This document shows, in pieces, positions 32,401 to 44,101 of a DNA stretch of 64,000 bases. The notes under the pieces were generated by a model. The model had not been told where the DNA came from. It did not search any database and worked only from the letters and a program-made list of their open reading frames with translations. The stretch is taken from the NCBI GenBank assembly GCA_012976225.1, contig JAAVVG010000013.1:558001-622000 (forward strand), in the 5' to 3' direction. How positions within the stretch are numbered: the first letter of the stretch is position 1; the number at the start of each line of letters is the position of its first letter. This DNA is from Golubevia sp. BC0850. Its lineage: Eukaryota > Basidiomycota > Exobasidiomycetes > Golubeviales > Golubeviaceae. Position numbers and translations under genes: made by a program.

Positions 32401-32767
32401 TTCTATCTTTCCCATGAACTGGTGAACCTAACATCTTTGTAGCCTGTCCCTTCCGATTTCTAGTTGGTGTTTGAGAGATGTTAGTGCCATCGAATCTGTT
32501 GGATCTCATCTTGAGGGATTGAATTGGAGTTGACTCTTCTAATTCAAAGTCAGATGAATTTCGCCTTGAATTGCTATGACTTGAAATTGATGATGATGAT
32601 TCAGAGCAAGTTATCCAGTCAGCTTGATTGTTAGACTTGCTTTTCAGCACATCAACCGCCCGCTTTGAGGATGTTGACAACATCTTCTTTGCCTTGATTG
32701 AACTCAGATTTGCTTCCCTTTCTCTGGCTCTTCTACCATAAGTTGACGTTATTATAGGTGTAGACAT
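29414..32767 (-). CDS. Haspin-like serine/threonine kinase
   Basis: Haspin phosphorylates histone H3 Thr3 in mitosis to recruit the chromosomal passenger complex. Exons 30744-32767, 29837-30635 and 29414-29710 give 1039 residues. Residues 1 to about 560 are disordered, Ser/Lys/Glu-rich. The kinase domain begins near VKIGEASYSEVWII (glycine loop) with VLKIIPIL (ATP lysine) and the helix EIKDVIREILLAETL. After intron 1 come AHLVRGSYP, YLILHLPFGGTDLE, FEHRDLHWGNLLV (catalytic loop), MIDFSLSRI (haspin's D-Y/F-S/T in place of DFG), FQVYRDMR and FWPLTNVMWLHYL, all haspin hallmarks. There is an 80-90 residue insert between catalytic and metal-binding loops. KEN boxes lie in the N-terminal region (KENIDPN) and in the insert (KENF). 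It diverges from MRPL1. Confidence 0.9.
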
Positions 32768-32897
32768 TCAATATCGGATGTGATGTTGGATTCTCTCTGC
32801 TGCTATTGGTGGACGTGTCTGAGAGACCGAGATCACGCTTCTCTTCCTCCTTCCTCCATCCTCCTCCTTCTTTCCCTTCTCTTCCCTTCCTCAAAAG
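32768..32897. promoter_or_regulatory. Very short divergent spacer between haspin and MRPL1
   Basis: 130 bp between divergent start codons, with a TC-rich run (about 32840-32890) just upstream of MRPL1. Probably a bidirectional promoter. Confidence 0.55.
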
Positions 32898-34724
32898 ATG
32901 GCATTCCACCTATCTTCTTCCTTTTCCTCTTCTTCCACTTCTTCTCTCCTGCGAACTACCCCCTCTCTCTTCTCTCGACGATTTCAAACCTCTTCACTTT
33001 TAAATGCCAAATCACCTCCAGGAAGAGGTAAAGATGCTCTACGAAAAGCCAGACGTCAAACCATTTTAGATCAACGAAAATTGAGTAGGAATTCTGATGC
33101 GATCATTACTGGACAGGTGAAACCTACTTTGACTCATAAACAAAGGGAAGAGAAAAGATTGATGGAAATCAAGAAGATGGAAATGAAATTAGAGGATGCT
33201 GGAAAGGTTTTGAGAGTGAGTTGAAAGGATTCTTGAGTGACTGAGTATGGTATGCTATGGTATCCAGACGATCGAAGGGAAGAAAGGAGAATGGGAGAGG
33301 AGGAGATAGAGATAAAGATGGGAGGAAAGGAAGCAAGACAGGCTTTAGATGAGAAAGGGTTTCAAGAATTGATTCCTTAATTCGGAAGGTGGTCAGAGAA
33401 GCACCTCTTGGCTTTTCTATTGGATCCACTGGGAGAATCACCCATTCAAACCTTAGGCAAAGAAGAGATTAGACAAAGAAGAGGAGGCCTCTTGAATCAA
33501 GAAAAGTGAAAAGACCTCCTTCAACAGGAGTTCCCTCGGCTTTCTCTCTCAAGAAATCCTCACTTGCCGATTCTATGCGAACCTAAGGAGAGATGATAAA
33601 TCATTTCATCTGTTCTTTACACTTGTCTTCTCCCCGCTGACGATCATCTCCTCTCCCACCTTTCTCCTCTCCAGGCTCATTCAATATCCCGCCCCAATCA
33701 GTCCTACGAACTTCACATAGTAACCTCAGTTTCATCACATCAATCCAATGCACTTAGAGGTCGACTTTCATTACCAAAAGATCCTAGAACAAAAGGGGAA
33801 CATATAATTCTATTCGCAGAAGAAGGTTCAGAAACTTTTAATCGAGTTTTAGAAGTTTGTAAGAATTTGGGAATTGAAGTTAATGGAGTTTCAAGTGGTG
33901 AAGAGGTGATTTCAAGTTCAACTGAAGCTTCAGCTGGAGCTTCTGAGAGTGAAAATCCAGTTGAAAAGAAATTAGGAACGACAACTTTAACTCTGGGAGG
34001 CCTTTCTTTAATCTCTCAAATCCAATCTAATCGTATAGATTCTTTTACAAAAGTACTTTCAACAAATACATTATTACCAAACGTTTCAAAATCCTTAGCT
34101 CGTTCTTTAGGTCCAAGAGGTTTAATGCCTTCTTTAAAACGTAATACTGTAATCCTTTCAGATTCAAATTTGAACCAAGTCGAAAATTCAATTAATGAAG
34201 CCAAGGGTTCAACTGATTGGAGAGGTGATAGAAATTCGGTTGTAAGACTTAAAGTTGGTAGATTGGATTTTGAAAATGAGGAATTGAAACGAAATGTCAA
34301 GGCTGTTGTTGAAGCTGTTGTGGGTAGAGTTGGAGAAGGTTTGGGTGGGAATTCTAAAGCTACTGGTGGTGGTGGAGGAGGAGGTGGAGGAGGGAAAGAT
34401 GGAAGGAAAGATAAGAAAATGGAGAAAGATGATGAGGAAGGGAGATGGGATGAAAAGGTTGAAGGTGGAAGTAGGAGGAGTGCTGGGCAGATGAAGAAAG
34501 GTGAGTTCCAGGGAAGAATAAATGGCTTGATTTCAGAATTGAATAGGAGAAATCTGTGGTGAAGGTCTTTGATTTGAGATGGAGGATCTAATCCCACTTT
34601 GTGTCTTTAACCTCTCTTTCTCTCTCTGTCACTTCAATTAGCACGAACGATAATTAAACAAGTTCATCTTTCTTCAACTCAAGGACCTGGAATTAGATTG
34701 GATTTGGATGAGTTGTTGGCTTAG
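32898..34724 (+). CDS. MRPL1: Mitochondrial large ribosomal subunit protein uL1m
   Basis: L1-stalk protein of the mitochondrial ribosome. Exons 32898-33215, 33675-34500 and 34642-34724 give 408 residues. The N-terminus, rich in Ser/Arg/Phe with LLRTTPSLFSRRFQTSSLL, looks like a mitochondrial presequence. After a basic linker the exon 1-2 join reads GKVLRAHSISRPNQSYELHI, the usual approach to the L1 fold. Core marks: LPKDPRTKGEHIILFAEEGS and LLPNVSKSLARSLGPRGLMP (L1 signature). An unusual Gly-Lys-rich stretch (about ten glycines near 34364-34395) interrupts the C-terminal part before TIIKQVHLSSTQGPGIRLDL. Intron 1 is 459 nt, the longest assigned here, and was set by phase and by the natural join. 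It could contain an unrecognised exon. Confidence 0.85.
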
Positions 34725-35311
34725 GACAAATCCAGTTCAGCCTCTTATGCAGCACAGTATACGAGAAAGATGAGATCTCGACATCGGTTGTAACGAGTAG
34801 TCGCTTCGTTTAGACATTTTCTTCCTTTGTATGCCTTGATTCAAAGAAATGAGAGAAAACAAGACCCATCGTCTGCATCCGATTAATGCCGGACTGCGAG
34901 ATTTCATTGGCCTTACACAGTCAGGCCTCAAATTCTCAGAGTCGATCGAACAATGTCTTAGACTCTTGGACAAACGCAAGCTGAAGGGGTCTGGTGAGTT
35001 GATATCAACAAGAACGAATTGGCATTTACAGTGCGCGAAAACAATAGAGTAAGAGACGAAATAAAAAGACAAAGAGGGAGAGAGCTACAATCGACCAAAG
35101 ACTTGAAGTCGTGGGATTGTGGTATGCGAAGAGGAGAAGAGCAAGGGGAGATACAGCATGTACAGAAATTTTGATGAGAGAGACTGCAGAGGAATCCTCA
35201 TCTTTCTATAGAAGTGAAAAGTCGAAATGTTGAAAGAAAGGACAGTGGGTTGGGTTTGGAACCAGAGAGTGAACCAGAGAGTGAAGAATTGTTCGGTTTG
35301 GTTGGGTCGCT
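34725..35311. other. Convergent intergenic spacer
   Basis: 587 bp between the MRPL1 and Rds1-like 3' ends. Nothing recognisable. Confidence 0.4.
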
Positions 35312-37400
35312 TTACATAGTTGGAGCGCTTGCGAGTGAGGTGATGATGGCAGAGGCTGATCCGACTAGAGATTCGGTGGCGCTTGATCCATCTTCAGCAT
35401 CGCTAGCACTTTCAGTTGGTTGACTACTAGCAGAGGAGACTCCTGAAGAGGCCACACCGGTCTCAGTGGCTGAAGAGACAGCGCTGCTAACGGTAGCAGC
35501 TGGGGCCTTGGGAAGAGGAATTGAGACTTGTCCAGCTCCAATGGCGAGAGCAGTGTCATCGGAGACGGTGGAGTTGCTTGAAGTTACGATAGCGTAGAAT
35601 CTGGGAGTGAGGGAGAAGGAAGGAAAAAGATTAAAGATTGAGATGAGCAACTGAAGCCTCGGGCTACCTGCCAAAATCACGATCTTTAAGCTACTCACTG
35701 GCCACCACTCATCTCAGCTGGGAGAGTAATGGAACCGTCTTCTGGGAGTTCCATGAAGACAGGAGCGGTTGGTCCTGAAATGATAGCTACGTAGAGGGTC
35801 GAAGCGTTATTACCGTCTTGAGATTGAGTCATGGCAGCATCGTATTTGATCGAGACTTGAGAACCAGGGGTGATAAGAGTCGACATTGGCTGGGCGGTTG
35901 AGGCTGAAGTTGATCCAGAGCTCATGGCGCTTGAGGTAGAAGTTGAAGTTGAGTCATCATCTGAGTCATCATCGGAAGCTGAAGAGGCATCAGTCTCGGT
36001 AGCATTGGCTGGAGCTCCAGTAGCACTTGAAGCGACTGCGGTCATAGTGGAGCTAGCCTCGGTGGAGTTGGTGTCCTCGGAGGCTACGTCAGCGGAGACC
36101 AAGGCGATTGTGGCAACTGGGAAGGCTTTGAAAGGTAGAGTAGAGTTGTCTGGACAGGACTTGATGAATGGAGCAGCCAACGAGTAAACCTCCGTAGCGT
36201 TCAATGGAGTGTCAAAAGCAGCCGGAATTACATTGGCAGAAGTATTAACCTGGCTGTTGATGTAGCTCTGGTGACGAGACTCGACGGTTAAGACTGATAA
36301 GAGCGACGAAGGAAAGTTGAAATCAGAGGGATGAACTAGAGAAATGAGGGTTTCAACTGCTAACTCACTTGAACCAGCAGCTTCGAGGTAGGTCTTATCC
36401 ATGATCAACTTGGCAGCACCTAGGTAAGCACTGACACCAACTCCTTCTAGAACTTGTGCGGTGGCCAGGAAGGATGGAATATCAGTGACACTGCTTAAAT
36501 CATATTCGCAAGGTGAGACGGACGAGTTTCCAAGAGCGGTAGTCAAGAAAGCTACGTGTTGAGCTTCATCCTGAGACCAGGAAGGAATTTGAGTGAGAAT
36601 GAATCAGCTGACGGTTCGAGAAACGAGAGGACCTCCGAAAAGAAAAATGGTACTACTCACTTGTCCAATGGAGTAGAGTTGGTCACGAGTGGAAGCGTTG
36701 AATCCAGCAGACTCGAAGTCTTGCTCAGAGAACATTCCGATGGATGCATTGTAGAAGGCTGGTAAGGAGGAGAAGGGAAGCGAATGGAAGAAAAGAGTAG
36801 GGAAGTCAGACAGGAGAGCTGCGGGTGGCGAGATCCGTAAGCAAGGTCGACTCTCAACTCGAAGTCTCGATCAACTAAGGCTTCCAGAGTGCCTTCTACG
36901 TTGTCGATCCGTCCACTGTCGTCAACAAAGAGAGGCGCTGAGGGGCAAGGAGAGCAGCTGCTGACTTTTTGCGATATGCACATGCTTCTCCACATTCCCG
37001 TTCTTCCCAACTCCCAACCTGTGGTTTCTCCTGCGTCTCTCTCCCTCTTTTCGGTTTTCCTTCGATGACTATTCATTCGATGGCTATTCCATGTTCGAAA
37101 GTATTACTCACCGGCTTCTAGATGCTCCAGAGTCAAAGCAAATTGCAAGATTTGAGTGTCATTCAGAGCTTGAGCAGCAGGAGTGGTGGCGTTTCCAGTA
37201 CTGCTGTCGTCTCCTTCGCCAGCGACCGCAGTTGCTGTAGGCATAGCTCCAGAAGAAGTAGCGTTTGGAGCTTGAGTTGAGGAGGAAGAAACAGCTGAGT
37301 CAACTTCAGAAGAAGCTGAAGTAGCTTGTCTCTCTACGATTGGAGAAGCTGAGACGGTCAAAGCTAGGAGAACGGCTGAAAGGAATGAGGTGGTCTTCAT
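35312..37400 (-). CDS. Secreted ferritin-like protein, Rds1 family
   Basis: Exons 37112-37400, 36661-36758, 36369-36570, 35699-36293 and 35312-35600 join to 490 residues. A signal peptide is clear (MKTTSFLSAVLLALTVSASP). A Ser/Thr/Ala-rich segment follows, then the ferritin-like four-helix domain: LQFALTLEHLEAAFYNASI, DEAQHVAFLTTALG, ATAQVLEGVGVSAYLGAAKL and VESRHQSYINSQV supply the Glu/His ligands expected of Ferritin_2-type proteins. The C-terminal 200 residues are again Ser/Thr/Ala/Asp-rich and probably O-glycosylated. S. pombe rds1 responds to stress and starvation. An iron or other metal role here is inference, and the substrate is unknown. Confidence 0.88.
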
Positions 37401-37987
37401 ATTTGCTTGATGGAAGAGAGCGGACGAGAGAGAGGTTGAGAGGAGCAGGTGATGTGTGGGGGGAAAGGATGAAGGTTCGAAGGAAAATGAGACCCTTTTG
37501 TGCGAAATTCTTAATGCTGTGCACCAAATTCAAAACAGCATGATTTCTTTTTTTGAAACCTGATTTGATCTCGGCAGATCGAATTTTTGAACCGTTTGAA
37601 ACCGAAACTTCTCCGTTGTCATGCGAACCTCCACTCCCTGATCATTCCATCGTCCATCGTCCATCCTCCATCTCTGGTCGATGAGATGGTGGTAAGGGAA
37701 GAATACGCTACACCATTCTGAAAGATATCTGGTGAAGTTGGAGCTCCAGATCTCATTCCAACGCGATTCCTCTGAAACTCTTGCAAGTTGAAAAGTCGGA
37801 CGACATCAAAAAGTCAATCTTCCTCTCTAAACTGTACAGACCACCTTTGGTGTATACATTAAATGAGATTTCTAAATAGCTTTATGTGATGAAAGGTTAC
37901 GTTTATGAGAAACAAATGGAGAGGAGATATTTCGATGAAGATAGAGGTTCATGTATGACTCGCGGTTTGTGTGTTGGAGTCGAGCTT
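37401..37987. other. Spacer between the Rds1-like gene 5' end and fumarase 3' end
   Basis: 587 bp. It must hold the Rds1-like promoter near 37401 and the fumarase transcript end near 37988. No clear site seen. Confidence 0.4.
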
Positions 37988-40585
37988 TTACTTTGAAGGT
38001 GGATCGTCTGGGCCCTGTTAGATGGGAATGATTTGACAGGCAGAGGGAGAGAGGAAAAGGGAGAGGAATCGAAAAAGAGCAAAAGGGGCGAGGGTTAGAA
38101 AAGGCTCCATCGAGTAATGACTTCGAGAGCCGAATCTTGCTGTCGCGAAGAGTGAACAAGATGAGAGAGAAATTACTCACAAGCATCAATTCAGGCCTGA
38201 CTTTCTCGTCGAACTCTTCCGGAGTCAAAAGTCCAAGTTCTACAGTGGCTTCCTTGAGGGTTTTACCTTCGTGGTGAGCCTTCTTGGCACACTTAGCGAC
38301 GTCTAGAAGTAAAAGTAAAAAGAAGAGAAGTAAAAGTCAGTCGCAAAGTGAAAGAAAATTGGAAAGGTGAGTCTCGACAACTCACTGTCGTAACCCAAAT
38401 GACTGTTCAAGATAGTAGCCAACATCAAACTCTCGTTCAACAACTTTCCAATTCTATCCTCATTAGCAGTGATTCCATCCAAACAGTTCTTTCTGAATGA
38501 GTTGGCACCATCAGCCAATAATCTGATAGAGCTCAAAAGGTTCTTGGCCATAACCGGTTTGAAGACGTTCAATTCGAATTGACCATTTGAACCAGCCATT
38601 GAGATAGTAACGTTATTTCCGACGACTTGAGTAGCAATCATAGTTAAAGCTTCACATTGAGTTGGGTTAACCTTTCCAGGCATAATACTTGAACCTGGTT
38701 CATTTTCTGGAAGTGATAATTCTCCCAATCCACATCTTGGACCTGAACCTAAGAATCTGATGTCATTTGCGATCTTCATGAAGGAACAAGCTAGAACGTT
38801 AAGGGCTCCCGAGGCTTCGACGATGGCGTCATGAGACGCTAGAGCTTCGAACTTGTTTGGAGCTGTTTCGAATTTCTCTCCTGTTAGTGAGGAGATTTCA
38901 GAAGCTACTTTGACATCGAATCCTTTGAAAGTGTTCAAACCAGTTCCAACTGCTGTACCTCCTTGAGCTAACATTCGCAATCTTGGGAGAACATCCTGAA
39001 CACGAGCGATTCCATTTTCAACTTGTTGGGCGTATCCGGAGAACTCTTGACCAAGAGTTAGAGGAGTGGCATCTTGAAGATGGGTACGTCCGATCTTGAT
39101 GATTGAGGAGAACTCTTTGGCTTTGGCATCCAAGGATTTGTGAAGGTCTTTGAGGGCAGGGAGGAGCTTTTGAGTGAGTTGAAGGACTGAGGCGACGTGC
39201 ATGGCGGTTGGGAAGCTGAACGAGATCGAGTGCAGTCAGACAATAGGATTGAGTTCCCATAACAAACAAGATGAGCAAGCGCAGGAAGGGAGAAGAGGAA
39301 GAAAGGAAATGGAAAAGTTGGAGACAATTAGATTCATCAATCTTGGATACAGTTTCCCACTCCCGAAAGCAGAAAAGAGGAGCTCCGTACTCACGTATCG
39401 TTACTACTCTGACTCATGTTAACATGGTCGTTTGGGTGAACAGGCTTCTTGGAACCCAATTCTCCTCCTAGAATCTCGATTGCTCGGTTCGAGATGACTT
39501 CGTTGACGTTCATGTTAGTTTGAGTACCGGATCCAGTTTGGAAGACTACTAGAGGGAAGTGAGAGTGGAGAGAGCCATTGATGACCTACACAGGAAAGAA
39601 AATGTGAAGGAGACAGGAAGATGAGCTTAGAATGGAAGAGGTAGGACGAAAGATAGAGGGAAGATCTATTCTCCCTCTCTTCCTCCTCAGATCAAGCTTA
39701 GGAAGCTCTCGAGCAGCTCTTTGATTATCTCTAAGATCTACAGCAGTGTTAGCCAGAGACACAAGTGTAAGATCGTCGCTCCCAAGTAGCCACTGGACCT
39801 CTCGTCCTCCTCCACACTTGATTCCCCACCTCTGTTCGTTTGACTGCTCCTGAGCTCACTCACCTCATCAGCGGCTTTTCCGATGGCTTCAGCAACAGTC
39901 TTATCCAAACCGTAGGTCATGTTGACGTTTGCAGCTGCCTTCTTTAGGATACCAAAGGCTTCGATTAGAGGTGGTGGCATTCTCTCAGAAGGTCCTCCGA
40001 TGTCGAAGTTTTGGAGGGAACTGCATGAATGACGAGGGTTCGTAGATGAAAGTGTCAGAAATCAAAGTCTGGCTGAGAGCTCCAAAATGCCTCAAGTGTG
40101 TAAAGATAGAAAGTAAAGGAGGGTAGATCTTGATCCACAATCGATCTGCTCCTTCAGTCAAACCGAGCTCCCTCATCCCCAAAAGATGGCATAAAGCCAT
40201 TCCCAACTAGCTCCTACATGTACCGATATTGTTCTCTCTCATATCAAGGCAGTGAGAGCAAGCCAGGAGGTGTTGGGTACTAACCGTTGAGTTTGAGCTC
40301 CCCAATACCTGTCGGCTGGAACTTCGAGAGGACCAAAGGTATCAGCTTCCTTTCTGATTCCAGTCTTGGATTGTAGTGTTGATGGAGTTGCGGACATTCT
40401 TAGAGGCTTGAAAGTTGAGATGGATCGAGTAGAGGTGGAAGAGGAGATGGAGGAACGAGGGATCGTCTGGAGGACAAGGATAGAGAAGAAGAAGGGGGAC
40501 CTGTGAGCCAGAGTTGGAGAGGACGCTGTTTGGTTTGGAAGTGACTCACCCTGCTTAAAGAACGAGTTAGTGATCTTGAGAACAT
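37988..40585 (-). CDS. FUM1: Fumarate hydratase, class II
   Basis: Interconverts fumarate and malate in the TCA cycle; the cytosolic form also acts in fumarate metabolism and DNA damage response. Exons 40550-40585, 40285-40466, 39864-40020, 39395-39585, 38386-39215, 38181-38302 and 37988-38014 give 514 residues. Residues 1-12 ([12 protein letters not shown]) and following Ser/Arg sequence form a mitochondrial presequence. Mature protein begins around [20 protein letters not shown]. Catalytic marks: [37 protein letters not shown] and the signature [15 protein letters not shown]. The last exon is eight codons plus stop (GPDDPPSK). An internal Met (MSATPS, exon 2) lies at the boundary of presequence and mature protein and could start a cytosolic form. 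Confidence 0.97.
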
Positions 40586-40974
40586 GCTGATAACGAAGAC
40601 TATTAAAGGGAAGAAGGAACTCTATATCTATGAGGGGAAGGGGAGAGAAGGAGATTTTTTTTTTGAAGGAGAGCAACACCTATAGGGTTTGCTCCCGTTT
40701 CCTTCCGTCCACTTGTGACTTCTCCCAAACTAGACATCTTGACTCTCTTCGAGAAAATAGATTTCTTTAGATAAAGTTCAATTCGTACGTAATCCTCATT
40801 GAGGCTGAAGAAAGCTTTCATTCAAGAGTCGATCGATAGAGATCGAACGGGAGAACTCTTTTCTATCATCATTTTATCAAAACTTCACTCCAACTCATCT
40901 TTCCCCCTTTCGTCCTTCACTCCTAAATGAACTTTGAACTGGTATCCGCCTTGACATATAATTAAACCTAAAGG
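40586..40974. promoter_or_regulatory. Divergent spacer between FUM1 and F-box gene b
   Basis: 389 bp. Contains the FUM1 promoter and leader, including an A-run at 40652-40661. No factor site claimed. Confidence 0.45.
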
Positions 40975-42715
40975 ATGAGAGAACTAGTCAAGATTCTTCC
41001 AGCTGAGCTCGTCAGTTCAGTCTTCTCTTCCTTCAGCACGCAACCTCTCCTTCTTTCAAGCTCGATCTCAAAGGAATGGAGGAATCTGATAGAAGCTGAT
41101 CCAACTCTTCGAACGATTCTGGATCTCACAGGATGCAAGAAAACCGCCACGCCGATGCAGCTGATGAAAGCCATCCAGCATCTCAGCTCCAAAGCTCGTC
41201 GTCCATTCCGAGAAGCTCGCCTCGATCTTGGTCCATTCTGGTCGAGGTAGACGGAAGCCTGCGAATCGGAAAGCGTTGATGATGACCTGGATTACTCGAA
41301 GCTCTTGGTGGCCACCGACGTCGAATTTTCCTCACTAGTCACAGTCCTCTCCATAGTGCTTCCGCAGCTGGAGAAGCTTTCTATCACAGTCATGAAACAT
41401 CTGGATGGGCTTGTTCTAACGCCATATGCTTTCGCTGAGGCTCTATTGACTGGAATCGATTCAATGACTAGGAAAATAGAGGCTTTGAGGGAGATCCACC
41501 TGAAGATGGTGTTCCCTCCAGCACTGGCGGCGAGTCAGAGACTTCAAAAAGGGTGATTATTAATGGAACGCAAGCTGGAGATGAGGTCACCGAGGAAGGA
41601 AGACCTCCCCTGACTTGTCAGATGGGTATTCTTTGGGCAACTAGGTTTACGGGAACTGATTTATCAGAGATTAAATCATGTATTTCAGATTTGTTAGAAT
41701 TTGCTGCTTAAGATGAAAATGAGAATGAAGGGGAGCTGGAGCCGGTATTTGATTTTCGTTGGACAAGCTCAAAGATTCTTAGGAGACCATGAAGAAGATT
41801 GAACTGGAAGTTGACGTCGATACGACCTATTCCCAATTCGTTACGCACCTGGTCTCCCATTTTCCAAATCTCTCTCACCTTCCCCTTCAGGTACTACCGC
41901 AAAAGCCCATCAGCAAAAGAACTTAGTCTCTCATGTATTGTCCCCCTTGAAAGGCCCAAGCTCAAATCACTCTCTATCACCCTCTCTAGTCACCTCGACC
42001 TGGACTGGAATGCCGATTTATTTTTCAATTAGCTCAGAACGGATCAGTTGGAAACGTTTACTGTCTCTTGTAAATTGGGTTACGATGTTACAACATTAAT
42101 GCACGCAGTTCCAGCAGATCCATTGATAAAGCTCCTCAACTCAATGTCAAACCTCAAAAGTCTCCTTCTGACTAATATGGAGCTCTTCGATATGGCCTCA
42201 CTAAGAATTTGTTAACCAAATCTTGAGATTCTCTCCATGAAACCTATCTTTAAAGTCAAAACAGTGTTTCACGAAGCCTTTCTGCCTAAACTTGTAGAGT
42301 TACATATTTCTTCAAGAGATGACACCGAAGACGAAATGCCTCCTCATATAGACAAGAAGTTAGGAAATCCGAATGTCTTCCAACTAATAGAACCCATCCT
42401 CAAGTCATGCAGATCTTCTCTCAAGAAATTAAGAATAGAGGGTGACGATGAGGAGTTCTTAGAGGATCAAGAAATTAAAGGAGAATCCATTTCTTTCCCA
42501 GAGTTAGAAACTTTAGAAGTCAATCGAGGCTCAAAGAGATTGATCAGCCTTCTGAGCTCGTTCAGAACTTTCGCAAGCTCAAAGACCTGAAGCCTTGCTT
42601 AACGTCTCTGCCACTCCAAGCTGCAATCGATCTTTTGAGTACCACAAGCTCGTCCCTCAAGCTCGTCCCAGGAGACAATCGGCATCAATTCATCCGCCGA
42701 ATTTTCAAATCATGA
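40975..42715 (+). pseudogene. F-box/leucine-rich protein gene b, broken
   Basis: Opens with an F-box: ILPAELVSSVFSSF, LLLSSSISKEWRNLIEADPT, ILDLTGCKK. The frame meets a TAG at 41248-41250, yet the same frame continues with clear homologous sequence (LVTVLSIVLPQLEKLSITVM, ALLTGIDSMTRKIEALREI) to 41556. Further leucine-rich blocks lie downstream in shifting frames with stops between them: ERPKLKSLSITLSSHLDLDW, FQLIEPILKSCRSSLKKLRI, and a last piece ending near 42715. At least four breaks are visible. The first 265 bp are nearly identical to gene c in inverted orientation, including the TAG. Confidence 0.75.
40987..41251 (+). repeat. 265-bp inverted repeat, left arm (F-box segment of gene b)
   Basis: Matches 48063-48327 on the opposite strand with about seven differences by eye, all in the first half. 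Similarity at DNA level stops abruptly two bases after the shared TAG codon and near the start codon. Confidence 0.9.
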
Positions 42716-44101
42716 AGATAGAAGAGGGATTAAGAATCTCGTCCCCCTCTCGATTCAAGCTGAAGCGCTTCTTTATCCAAGAAAGAGAACATCCCAACTT
42801 AAAATCTTTAGATCAATCAAGTGAGAGTTCGGGAGAATAATGATTGGAAGAAATGGTTGGGATTTAGAAAACGACATGCTGGAGTATAAGTGAATGTCTT
42901 TGACACCTCTCTTAAGGTTATGGGTCTTCGAAGAGGGCAGAGAGAAAAGTTGTATCAAGTAGAGCTGTGGCGGATGCGGTGATGAGAGAGAGAGGGAAGA
43001 AGGCAGAAGGGGACGGGGGCTGAAGGACGAAAAGAAGGTCGGATTAAGTTTCGAGGCGTGGGAGAAGTCTCTGTTCAAAGCTCAACTGTTTAATTGTGTG
43101 GGGAAGTACCTAGAGATGTTACTGAGGAAGAGACCCATATTGTATCAATCTGAATCTGAACCTTCTTCTATTCTTTCGCTGATTCCATCCCGTCAGCCGG
43201 TCAGCGTTTGACCAGTCGTGATCCTTCTTCCGTGTCTAACTTCTCGAATGCAAACAATTAGAAAGTTCTAGAATTAGAATTCAGGATCTAAAAGGCGTAA
43301 AGAATTCAAATTGTTTAGGGTTTAATGAGATTCTGCTTCGAGAAGATGCGTGTCAATGATAGTTACTTTTCGTAGGTCATGGGTCATGTGCTCGATTGGA
43401 GCAGACCAAAGAAGTGATTTGGAATGTGGCTTTCCGGGTTGAAGCTCCCCAACTTTCCTTCGCTGAAAAGGGGCGATCAAGAAGATTTCCGACCAAAATC
43501 GAATGGACTGTTTCTTCCTCCTCACCTTTTGTTCCAAGAGCTCAAGTTTACCCCCAGCGCTTTCGAAAGTTGATATCTGAGAGAATTCAATTGGTGAGTT
43601 AAGAGAAGCGCTTTTTCGTCTGCTCCAATGTTCTCGACGCGTAAGGCTTAGATCTCTGACGCCAACTTCGCTCTTCTTATGATCCTGCGAAAAGCTTACA
43701 CCAAAGGGCCAAAATAAACTCAGATCATTAAGTCTTCAAGATCGAGTTATTAGGGCCTGAATGAAGGGTAGAAGAGTGAAAAGGATGTCAAACGATGACT
43801 TTTCTTTCAACTTCTCATTTTTTCTTATTTTCGAGTCCTTTCACTTATGAGTGCAAATCTTTCAAACACAGTCCTTCGAGTGTTCTCTCTACGGAATTCT
43901 TCCTCAACTCACTGCGTGATCGTCAATTCGTCAGAGAGATGGGTGTAATCAACGCCGAGCGTGGGCCGAACTCTCTGGAAAAATTGAAGATTTGACTTGA
44001 TCAACCCAAGCAGGCTCTACCAATCTCCTTATTCTACTCTTCTTCTTTCCTCTAATTCTCAATTCTATTGATCTTTCCCATCATCAATCTGACGATCAAC
44101 C
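42716..44101. other. Intergenic, 1.4 kb upstream of pescadillo
   Basis: No supported gene. Short frames at 43322-43602 (both strands) and 43795-43995 have no motif. The last 60 bp before 44102 are TC-rich and look like the pescadillo core promoter and leader. Confidence 0.4.

Noticed and set aside
34016-34597. 193-codon minus-strand frame with polyproline
   Set aside because: It is the antisense shadow of the MRPL1 exon, the proline run being the complement of the glycine codons.
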